A program made the translations under genes and the position numbers. A model generated the notes under the pieces. That model did not search any database. It was not told the origin of the DNA and was given only the letters and a program-made list of their open reading frames with translations. Shown in pieces: positions 40,102-50,250 of a DNA stretch of 64,000 bases. This DNA comes from Tomocerus qinae (taxonomy: Eukaryota > Arthropoda > Collembola > Entomobryomorpha > Tomoceridae), in contig CM034549.1 of assembly GCA_020055645.1 (NCBI GenBank), positions 31,953,930 to 32,017,929 on the forward strand, read 5' to 3'. How positions within the stretch are numbered: the first letter of the stretch is position 1; each line of letters begins with the position of its first letter.

Positions 40102-43091
40102 TTACGAAGATAATTCTAATGCTTTTATCTCATCCAATAATGATTGCTCTTTGGACATCTTCTCGACTTGATTTTTCTCCAGTTGTTTACCATCAGCTAT
40201 CATTTGTTTCATTTTGTCGATTTGTTCTAATTTCTGTGTAGTCCAAAATAACATAATAAAAAATTTCATCAGTCTAATACTTTACAAAAGGTAACTTTAG
40301 CATTTGCAAAGTTTCTAGTCTTTTTCTTGTTACGCTTTCATACCTTCTTAACAGCCCGAATTTTCTTTTCCGTTTCGGTTAGCTGAGAGCTACTATTGTC
40401 GACACCAGAGTTAGTGACAGTCTTGGCTTTTACCGGCTGAACAGCTCCTTGTCCATCCTTCCCACGTTTCGAAGGAGGTATGTAGGCTGCTTTCTTTTCT
40501 GCTGTTTCTGCATTGAACATTGAATTATTTTATGCATATGAGTTATATTCACTGAACTGAAATCAGCATTCGTGCGTTTAATTAATGAATACTTACTAGA
40601 AACAACCGGTTTACTTCCTACTTTCTTTATGCACTCTTCCAGTAGGTTTTCAGGAAACAGTGGAGGAGGATTCGAATGAAAAGGTGTTACACTAAACAAG
40701 TGTTTATCAGCCGACCATTCATTGCATAATTTTCCAGTGAAATCCCACACTTTGTATCCATTCCCTATTTGTAATCTCGGAGCAGTTGTTGCTGTTATAA
40801 AATGTACTCCGTCTATACGTAAAATATAATCAAAAGGTTATTAAAAAATTATTATAAATATACTAATATTAATGATAATAAATGATATCGTTATGCTTTA
40901 TATAATATACGTATGCAAAGCACGAATCAAAGCAACCACAAATCAGAACTCTCAGTTGAACTTTTTTATCTGTGAGGAACATACGTGAAAGTTCTACTAA
41001 ATTTTTGATAACGAACTCTTTCAAACCTTCCTCCGAAGGAATAAAATCTCACTCAATTCACGATTGGGAAAAGAGTAAGTTTTTCAGTATATTGATTTAG
41101 AGTACTGCATACGGACTACGGAACGGAGTCATAAGATGCAAATCATTGATAATGATGGGGTCAAACCGTTTAGCCACTGAAGCTGAGTTGTCCCTGGAGC
41201 GTTTAGTGAGGCGATTACTTTTTTACTTTTCCCCAAATCCCACACGTCGAGGGTACCTTGTCCCAAATTTCCAAATCCGCCAAGTAAAAGAATATTTCCC
41301 TGAGGATTAAAATATATCGCATTTCTTGCTGACACCCCTAAGTCTAGGAGTTTTTCACACCTAATAATAAGTAATACAATAAATTATTTTCAATAAACGA
41401 CTCTTGAAATGTAAAACAAACTTTTAAAAAAGGACACTACTGACTTAGCGTTAAGAAGCACAGTTCTAGTGTTTGGCATTTTCCCAGTAATTATACAAAA
41501 TTCGGTAGAGTTTGGACTCCACTCTGCAGCATGTATAACGGGGGATTCCGTTTCAGTCTGCAATGTTGCGGTTTCCCCTGTAAAAGTTTGAATATGGAAT
41601 GGAATGAATAGTAGCGTAATTTTATAACGTATAACAGAGATATGATGGTATATTTTAAATTACCTTTGATATCTAAATAGTGGAGCATTGTTTTTCCATA
41701 ATAAGATTGTCCGGTTTTGTCAATATCTGTATAAGTAATCAGCAGCACAGCATTTCCTTTGTTGTTCCATTTCATCTCGGTTCTGTCAGCTTGAAAGAAG
41801 CTCTTCGAAGCAATTAATGTATCAAAATTGGGATACTTGTACAATCTTGCAAAAGAGGGCTGTCCACTGGCAGTTGCTTTATCAAAATAAAAAGTTTTCA
41901 CATCAATGAAACTTTGTTTTTATAAATTTTTTTAATGAGTGAGTACACGAGTTATACGTGTAACCGTGTAACTTAGTTTAAAAAATATCTTCAGATTTTC
42001 ATTTACGCGTAAATATCAAATTCACAATAATGTAACTTCTTTAAACTTTCACTTCAGCTACTTAACTTTTTTGGCAATCTTTGCTTTGTATCAAAAGAGA
42101 AAATACGGTAAATATAATAAAAGTTGAATGAAAGTAGTGTTATGAACTGGACTCTGGACTGGACTCTGGACTGGACTCTGTAAACATTGTAAAACTATAA
42201 AGTAAAAAATATACCAGGAAGAAAGCATAGGACATGAAGTGGTCCCTGGCCCCTCGAAAGCGAAAAGTTAGCTACATTTAACGTTTCTGGTGTCTTCTTA
42301 GTAGTGTTATGAAAATCAGGCACAGTTGAGAAAATGATTGAGTTGTGTGACATTCGTGCATAAATTGTTTCGTCATTGGAAAACTGCACTTCTGGTGGCT
42401 TGCTTAATTTCATAGAATGAGCAATAGCTACATGCTTTCCTTCTTTTAGAGACCAAATTGTGAAATTGTCATGATCTAAAAATAAAAAAAGGATTAAGGA
42501 TTCCTGATCAACGTCTATACTAAATCAATTATTATGGGCTACATTATTTTTACATTTCACCCAGAAGTCTTATTAATCTTACGTTGGTTTATGTTATCGA
42601 ATCCAATCAAAAAGGACCCATTTGGTGAAAACCGGGCAGTAAGCAGTTTCTGCCTTACAGTGCATTTCAATTTTCCTTCCGCAGCATCATATACGTTTAC
42701 TCTGAAGAAAGGATGAAGTTAACAGTATATACATTGAGATATTTGTTATCAGTCATTGTCATTATTTTTTCATTTTCATTTGCTATCGTAAAACATTTTT
42801 TCTGGACACTGGATTACTGTTTACTTCTATGATATTATGACTTACAAAGAATTATTTCCTACAGCAATGAAGTTTCCATTAGGAGATACAGCTGTAAACC
42901 GGGCTTCTTCGTTAGACCTTTTGAATTGATCCCAATCTCCAAATTTTGGAGGACCGGTTCGGCAATAGACGCCAAATGACTCATTAACTAGATAAAAAGT
43001 AAAATTGATAAGTTTTTCATATTTAATCGGTATTTTAACAGTATTTAAGGGGAAATAGAATTTTACCGAGAAACACACTACTCGCCGCCAT
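40102..43091 (-). CDS. EIF2A: EIF2A, eukaryotic translation initiation factor 2A
   Basis: WD-repeat factor that can deliver initiator tRNA to the 40S subunit independently of eIF2. Ten minus-strand exons: 43091-43067, 42987-42846, 42701-42583, 42475-42215, 41876-41664, 41577-41445, 41360-41167, 40812-40597, 40507-40344, 40233-40102. Phases agree throughout and give 532 residues (human 585). The beta-propeller part shows FARLYKYPNF, DKTGQSYYG, NAIYFNPQGNILLLGGFGNL, TATTAPRL and NGYKVWDFTGK. Then come AAYIPPSKRGK and a Lys/Glu-rich C-terminal coiled coil (KLEQIDKMKQM, GKQLEKNQVEKM). Exon 1 encodes only eight residues and one base. Head-to-head with ATP6AP2. Confidence 0.96.
42146..42180. repeat. 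Tandem 12-bp repeat in EIF2A intron 4
   Basis: Three head-to-tail copies of ACTGGACTCTGG, the last lacking one base. Confined to the intron. Confidence 0.9.
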
Positions 43092-43674
43092 TGCAAGAGT
43101 GGGAATTACAACTGGAGTCTGCTGACTTCTGTTGAGTGTGTGAATCACAGCAGCACAGGTGAGTTAAGTTTTGAATAGGAAGACCCACCCAACCCTAAGT
43201 TAATAATAATAACAAAACAACATTGAGTGAGGTGCTTTTCATTATTCAACTTTATCTTTTATATCGGATTTTAGAAATGAAGAATAAATGCAAATTATTA
43301 TTACTTTGAAGTGCCAAAGATCGAGTATCTAAATTTTCTACAATATTAACCACCCGACAAGTACGCTCAAGCAGAAACTCCAAAAGTGAAAAGGAACTTA
43401 CAGCTGACAGCTTGCAGGACTTCGAAAAAACTTCTTATAACGATTTCCATTTACTACATAAATAATATCTGTAAGATAAAATTAAAGTATTAGTAGACTT
43501 TGTCGTGCATGTCCATTTTGTAGATTTTGTCTTATATTGCCACAATTTTTATTACAATTTATGAAACACAGATAATGGAAAAGTATGATATAAATATGAT
43601 GTAATTTATAGCCAGAAATAATTTTATAATTGGCGATTATGTACTTTATCTTACATATTGTTCCAACAGTCAAA
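43092..43674. promoter_or_regulatory. Shared EIF2A/ATP6AP2 divergent promoter region
   Basis: 583 bp between opposing start codons. TTCCAACAG just before the ATP6AP2 ATG resembles a 3' splice site, so ATP6AP2 may have an untranslated first exon here. No TATA box was identified. Confidence 0.45.
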
Positions 43675-45162
43675 ATGAAATCGTGGATTACCGTGACGTT
43701 AGTGCTGGCAACTTTCTTCTGTGCCAACTTGGTATTAGCTGCTCAGGATGCATCAGTAACATTTATTACCAAACCCTCAACGCTCATATTCAACTTAAAA
43801 AAAGATCGAATTTCTTCTTCGCAGTTGGCTAACTTGATTTCTACAGTAATGGGATTCACTGTTGATCAGGTCAGAATACTATAATGTTATTTATCCTTCG
43901 TTCTGTCCCCCTCCCCCGAAATCTAAGAAAAGAAGAAATTTTCACGAAAATGGTATCTATTTTCACTTATAATTCATCCGGCCCCTCCCAATATTTTTTT
44001 CTTCCCTTCTCTTTACAGAAGTAAAAGTGACAAAATGCTGTTTTCTATTGCAGAAACAAGGATACACAGGGAGTTATATTACTAACCCTTTCAATCCTCC
44101 AAGGGTAATCGTAGGAGTGAAATCTGGAGTTTCTGCTGATTTTGACGACTTCTCTGGAACAAAAATACCATTAAAGGAGAATCTTCGATGGGACGAACTA
44201 TACTCGCGCTTAGTGGAAACAAGTGAGCAGAGACTCAGCGATGTCAAGTAAAAACCAACCCTTTTCTTTCTGCTTATCAATTATCACATAACTTTCACAT
44301 AAAAGTGAAACCATTTTCCTCCTTTAACATCACTTTCCCCTAAACTTATGATCTATGGGAAACAATTATTCATACAAGCTTTCACCTGTGCAAGTGAAAG
44401 CACTGTAAAAGTGCAAGTGAGAATGAAGTAAGTATAAATCGAATTGAAGTTGTGTTATGGGCTTCATTAATAATGGAGACTAATCAATAATGGCGGTAGA
44501 GAAATTATGCTTAAGGTCAGTACAATTTTGCCATTTAAAAAATTTGATTTAATTTAATTGTCATTCTCTGCAGGACGGATTACTTTTCCTTTGGAAATGA
44601 AAACTCAATGCAGACACCTGTGACAGTGTTGGAAAGATTGTCAAAGGATGTAATTGAAAACGGGTCACTTACTCCTCTGATTTACTTCGCAGACATGTCT
44701 CAAACGAATTTAATCACGCCAGAAATAAACGAAAACATGAAAAAGTTAGAAGAATCTGTATCAGCTTTGGGAGGGCTTATGTTTTTGGTTAAAAGTGATG
44801 ACATATCGCATCATAATCGTCGAGTTCGACAAGTGGATCAACAACAAGCAACAACTGCCTCCCCTCCTGGTAAAACGGATTATAACTTGGCAGAGGAAGT
44901 GGATGAAAATTATCCTGTAATCTTCAATATACTTCTGTTTATTGGGATCTCATTAATAATCGCCACTTTGGCTATCTGTGGTAAATACAAATTTTTGCAT
45001 TATTGAATGTATCTGTAATTGGATTTAATTCTCTTGGAAGTTTGATGTAATGAAGATAATGATAATATATTGTTTTTAGTGGCAATAGCTACAATGGATC
45101 CTGGCAGAGATTCCCTCATTTACAGAGTTACTTCAGCTCAGAGGTTTAAGAAAGATAACTAG
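43675..45162 (+). CDS. ATP6AP2: ATP6AP2, (pro)renin receptor / V-ATPase accessory protein 2
   Basis: Type I membrane protein that helps assemble and traffic the vacuolar H+-ATPase; it also acts in Wnt/planar polarity signalling in flies. Four exons: 43675-43869, 44054-44247, 44574-44980, 45080-45162, in consistent phase, giving 292 residues (human 350). The start chosen is the ATG in CAAAATG, followed by a clean signal peptide (about residues 1-22). The luminal domain ends in a basic RRVR site (212-215) matching the furin-type cut known for the family. A membrane segment follows at about 245-268, then the short conserved tail MDPGRDSLIYRVTSAQ. The membrane segment and tail make the assignment firm; the luminal part is more divergent and shorter than in vertebrates. 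Confidence 0.94.
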
Positions 45163-45771
45163 TGTGTTTGGTGATCGAAAGTCAAAATCGTGGTAAGGTA
45201 TAGATATTTGCCACATGTATCCAGTCAATCACTTATTAATATAAATTCATAAACAAAGTGATTCAATTAAGTAGAGAAGTATAGTCAAAAGAATCAACAT
45301 AATTAAATTAATTAAAATTGTCGATGATAAATATCGTATTTGACTTTCTGTACAAGTAAGGATAAATGGACTGTATTGTGGATGTAATACGTAATATTTT
45401 CCCTATATTTATGATTATGTAAAGACTGTAATTTAAAGTCATAGTATTGTAAATAGAGCTGTGCTATGATACAATTATAATGAAAATTCAACATTCCGGC
45501 TGTGTATAAACAAAATCTTTTGTGGCAATTTTGCAAGCAACCTTTGCTTATTTGTTATACGTGTGTAGTGTCCTTGTTCTAGAATTGTGTCTACTGTGTT
45601 AGAAAATACATAATCAGTGTCATGATATTGGTGGATAATATTATTTCGTCCGTTCTGTTTGTTCTATATTAAGCAATTAGTTATAAGGAGTATCGTATTG
45701 TAGTACCTGACTGGTCATGTAATGATTTATGCTTCTGATGTAGTTGTTCCTAGATTCATTTCGATTGTCAA

Positions 45772-45777
45772 AATAAA
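45772..45777 (+). promoter_or_regulatory. Probable ATP6AP2 poly(A) signal
   Basis: AATAAA about 610 bp after the stop. Opposing minus-strand AATAAA words at 45874-45879 and 45932-45937 could serve the convergent cuticle-like gene. Confidence 0.4.
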
Positions 45778-46172
45778 CGTGCAACTTTCCCTACACTCTT
45801 TGTAGTAAAGTGAAATAATTAATCATAATATATAGTAGTATAAATGTCAGTGCGATTTACATAACTTTAACCGTTTATTCTTTCATTTTTATATAACATT
45901 TCCTTCAACCAAAGTAGTAAAAGAGTACACTTTTATTAGAACAACATTTCATTTTCCGTATAAAATAATTTACTCTTCATTTCAACTTATATTTAACTAC
46001 AGAACAGGTAAGCAAGAAATGGGAATCACAAAACATAGTTGGAAAAACGAGTTTGTTTCATATACTATAGTATTAGGATGTTTACATGCGAGTGACATGT
46101 TGGTATGTTTCTCACATGGAGGATTGTATTGCATTTATGTATAAAAATGTATACTACTAATTAATTGCATAT

Positions 46173-49100
46173 TTAATATGCGTAACCTGGAGCAGCATAA
46201 GCTGGCTGTGCGTAGGCAGCTTGGGCATAAGTGGTTTTCACAACTGGAGTGGCTAAGTGTTTAACAGCTGGGACATCAACTGGGACCTTTACATTCAAAC
46301 AACCCCGTCATTAAATAATTACTGATCACAGATAAACGAGAATATTTATTATAACTGTATTGTGATTCTCTTTTACCTGAGCGACTCCTTGGATAGCGTG
46401 CTTTTGGATGAATGGGACATCGACGGCAACACGGTGAACCTTAGTGGCTGGCTCTTGGATGTCAACTTCTTGGACGGTTTCAATTGGACGGGTGACAACA
46501 ATACGGCGAGTGGTGATCTTCTCTCCTCCTTGAAGGTTGATATCTTGCAATTGGTCGGCGACTTCGAGAACGGAAGCGGAGTCAGATCTGCCATCTTGTC
46601 CGAGAAGTTCAGTGACGGTGCCTCCCTTAGCTTGGAGCAATTCCAAAAGACGGGCTTGGAGTTCAGCGGGCATGTCTGGGGAGATGTTCAATCCACGGAG
46701 TTGTGGGTTAAGGGGTCCTTGTTGTTGTGGTGGTTGTGGGGGTCTTTGTGGGATTGGAGCTGGTGGTGGACCTTGTGGTTGGGGTTGGAATTGTTGGGGT
46801 GGGAGTTGTGGTTGTTGAGGTTGTTGTTGGGGTTGATCTATTTTCAAATAATAAACATTAAAAATAGGTACTTACTAGTAATACTAAATGTTTAAATGTA
46901 GGCCAACTAACGCTTACCGAATTGTTGTTGTTCAGCTTCGATGATCTCGGCGTCATTACGGAATTGAGGTCCTTGTTGGGGTTGAGGTTGTTGTGGGGCG
47001 AATTGGGGTTGTTGTGGGGGGAATTGGGGTTGTTCTTGTCTGAATTGGGGAGCTGGTGGGGGTTGTGGTGGAGCTTGTGGAGGTCCTTGTGGGCGGAGTT
47101 GGAGTGGACGGGGAGCTGGGCCAGCGGAACGGAGTTGTGGTGGTGGTCCTTGTGGTGGTGGTCCTTGTGGGGGAGCTGGTCCGGCTGGTCCGATTCCACG
47201 GGCAAGATTGACACGGAGAGCGGCATCAGATGAGACTCCTTGGTCAATGATACGACGGCTGGTTCCGTAACGGACGACTGGGGCAACTTGTTGGTAGTTG
47301 GTTGGGGTCAAAACAGCTGGTCCCTATGAAAATCATTTTTATTTTATAATCTACCTGACTGTATTCAAATATCCCCAAAAACTATATCTGTCAAAATAAT
47401 CAGTACTTAAAAACATGTTTTCCTGCTAGTTAATCCTGATATAGGTTTAAAACATGCATGCAACACTTTCTCGAATATTCACCGAAGTTCCATAACCGTA
47501 TCCCAATCACCAAGTTGCCTTACTCCCTTAGTCGAAAGTTTTCCATAGTTATCCTAGAATAATAGATACATTTGAACTTTGAAGTAATGCTGGGTCACAA
47601 AAGAAGTCATAAAAATTGACTAATGTGTTATTCCTCTTAGAGAAAGCCATTAAATTGGATTGATTCACCGAAATCGATAAACATCTTTTTCCTCATATTC
47701 ATGTCTCATGAATACTTATTTCTTTATAGCTACAGTCAGAGAGTAAGTACAGGTTGTTTAGTATATGTAATTGAGGTGAACTTCTTACATCCCAAACAAT
47801 TCTTAATGATACAGTTTGGTTACACGATGAAAGCAAACTGATTTGTGGCTACTCACCTAGTTCTCCTTGACTCTATCGGTGATCTGTTGGAGATAATATC
47901 TATAATTGGTGCTATGTACCATTAGACCTGCCCGTTGTTATTGATTCATAATGAATCTTATTTCTACTCGAATGTTATTATCTGAATTGCATTTGGCAAT
48001 ATGATTCAGACAGAAGGTACTAGTTACTGTAAATACTTGGATAAATCGATTTTTTTTCTGCTGATGATATTCCACTCGTAGGCTAGTGTACATGCGAATC
48101 TCTTTTCAGGACATTGTCCACGTCGACCCTAAGATATCGGTACAGCAAATCTCCTTCTAGCTTTTCTGACGGAATTTGGAGTTGACTCCTTTAATGCTGA
48201 CCTACAGACGTATGTACCTTTTGTTCTTTGGAAAGGGGTTGGCTCAATTCAAGAGTAGCAGATCCAGCTGGACGGACGATGATTCTGTGCTCAATATCGT
48301 AGAATTCCTTGCGGAGAGCTGGACGACGGACCTTGAACTTGCGGGTAGTAACGGCGGGTTGAGCAACATCGACGAGTTTCTGGGCAACTCCTTGGGAGTA
48401 AGCCAACTTAGTGACTGGGACATTGGCAACTCCTGGAACTCGGGTCAAGACTGGGGTGTGGGCGTAACCGACCTAAATATAGATAATCGAAAGTAGTATT
48501 ATAGACTGCATGTACATTCACTTTTCATTATTTAGAGAGGTCAACAAGGCCATTGTTATGCATGCATATTGGTCTTTCTATTTTTACTAATGGCAATAAG
48601 TAACAGGAACGTGTGTGACCTGTTGCAATAAACAATCTAATTATGAGTGTGTGTGACTTGATTTTGGTTTGCTATAATTGTATTATCATTCCTGTTGCAA
48701 GTGCAACTTGTTTATGAATTCTACATGTCAGGGGCAGTCACATTGACATTTCTATATGTTTGTGTATCAATTGGAATTTAATTTTCCTTGTTTTCTAATT
48801 AGGTTAATGGATATTATCAATGCTCAGGACCTTTTCCTTAATTCGCATCTGGCAAGATGCTTGCTTTCTATCAACCAAATACGCACAAGGTAAGGTAATA
48901 ATGGGGGGTGAAAATCTAACAATCCTAACGCTGAAAGATATGACTAACACTACTGAAACTACAACTTTATGTGCAAATTGTTTATGAACATTATCATAAG
49001 GATATATTTCCATTATCAATGCTAATCTTGGGTTAAAAAGTTGCAAAAACGTGATCTAATAGTTTAAAATGCCTTTAAAAGACTTACTCATAAATACCTG

Positions 49101-50058
49101 ATCAATGATAAATGGGACCAATAACGAAATCTTGGTTGTCTATCTAAAGGCGACCCTATACATGCATTGATACACTAATTATGACGCGCCTATGGGAATA
49201 ATTTACCTTTTGTTGGACAGCAACGGCTGGAGCAGCAACCTGTGGGTAGTATTGGTTATACTTAAGTAGTTAAGAAGAAAAATTAAAAATTAAGTTCCTG
49301 AATCAAAAATTGCCTAACTTATACGAATGTTTCATAATATATCTTACGGCAACTGGGCCTGGAGCATATTGGGCAAGAGCTGGAGCAACCTGTGGGTAGT
49401 ATTGATTATAATTGTGCTTAAGAAGTTGAAAGAAGATTTTAAAAAATTAAATTTTCTGTCTATAAAAAATCTTATGAATGATAGCAAATTGTAGGTAACA
49501 TACAGCGACGGGAGCTTGAGCAGCGTATTGGGCAACAGGGGCAACCTGTGGATAGTATTGGTTATACTTATAGAAGAAAGTTTAAAAAAATTAAGTTTTT
49601 ATTCAAAATTTAACATGCATGCAATGTGATTAAAACTTACAGCAGCGACAGGGGCAGCTACTGGAGCCAATGGCGTCAATGGCTGAAATTATGAATAAAA
49701 TTACGTTATTCTCGTTTGTACTAAGAAAACTGGCAAATTACTTGTACGCATGTCGAGTTCTCTTTGTTCTCATTCACGTCTGAGCAAGTAAGGGGAAAGC
49801 AAAGACGCGTGGAATTTTCTCAGAGAAAGCTCCGTTTGTTCTCAGCATCTTTGATTTCCATACTGGACATTATGAATTTCGATTTCGAGTGTTATTGAAA
49901 GAAGAAAAACAAAAATTTCGTAAAAATCTTACAGCAACGGGTCCAGCATTGAATCCGAAAAAGGTGGTGCCAGCAGGATTGGCATAAGAGTATGACAAAG
50001 GTGCTCCAGCATTAGCCACGGCCACAAGGCCGAACAAAACAGCCACAAAACACTTCAT
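46173..50058 (-). CDS. Secreted Gln/Pro- and Tyr-rich cuticle-like protein
   Basis: Nine minus-strand exons: 50058-49933, 49682-49641, 49566-49504, 49416-49348, 49260-49207, 48472-48218, 47323-46918, 46837-46377, 46286-46173. They give 529 residues. A signal peptide (MKCFVAVLFGLVAVANA) starts the protein. Exons 3, 4 and 5 (residues 57-118) each encode one NQYYPQVAP-type unit. Exon 6 has a folded-looking segment with KFKVRRPALRKEFYDIEHR and VRPAGSATLEL. Residues about 204-400 are dominated by Gln and Pro runs, followed by RRIIVTRPIETVQEV and DVPFIQKH segments and a YAQPAYAAPGYAY tail. The low-complexity Ala/Tyr/Pro ends are typical of extracellular matrix or cuticle proteins. There is no Rebers-Riddiford chitin-binding consensus. 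The RRPA/VRP blocks may relate to the Vajk family of flies, but I cannot confirm this. Confidence 0.85.
49207..49566 (-). repeat. Three duplicated exons encoding NQYYPQVAP units
   Basis: Exons 3, 4 and 5 of the secreted protein (63, 69 and 54 bp) are each flanked by phase-0 introns of about 90 bp. Each starts with TATAAYCAATACTAYCC or a close variant and encodes an NQYYPQVAxA core. The acceptor context (CTTAAG or ATAAG) is also repeated, so intron and exon were duplicated together. Confidence 0.85.
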
Positions 50059-50214
50059 AATAATCTTCAAAACTGAATTATTTGGCAGAAATAATATTTC
50101 TTATCTAAAATATTATCACTACAAAACTAAAAATTTTGTGTCCTTTTCAGGATTGTCTGTCGTTAGCTCCTTATTCTCCCACAGATGTTTTCCAAGACGA
50201 GAGCTGTCCACTAA

Positions 50215-50250
50215 TGAACTACATCGAAATGGTCACTATGTGTTTATATA
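50215..50250 (-). promoter_or_regulatory. TATA box and initiator of the cuticle-like gene
   Basis: TATATAAA on the minus strand (50243-50250) lies about 30 bp upstream of an initiator-like TTCATTAG (50211-50218). The spacing fits a TATA-driven promoter about 155 bp before the ATG. TATA promoters are usual for tissue- and stage-specific cuticle genes, unlike the apparently TATA-less housekeeping neighbours. Confidence 0.5.

Noticed and set aside
41129-41166. Extension of EIF2A exon 7 to a stop codon at 41129
   Set aside because: Reading through gives a truncated propeller. A donor at 41166 joins in phase to 40812 and restores the conserved TATTAPRL block, so the extension is intron.
46362-46895. 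177-codon open frame on the plus strand, rich in Trp, Leu and Gly, and similar plus-strand frames at 46537-46818 and 46922-47233
   Set aside because: They are antisense shadows of the Gln/Pro-rich exons: CAA and CCN codons read backwards give TTG and NGG, which keep stops rare. They have no family resemblance.
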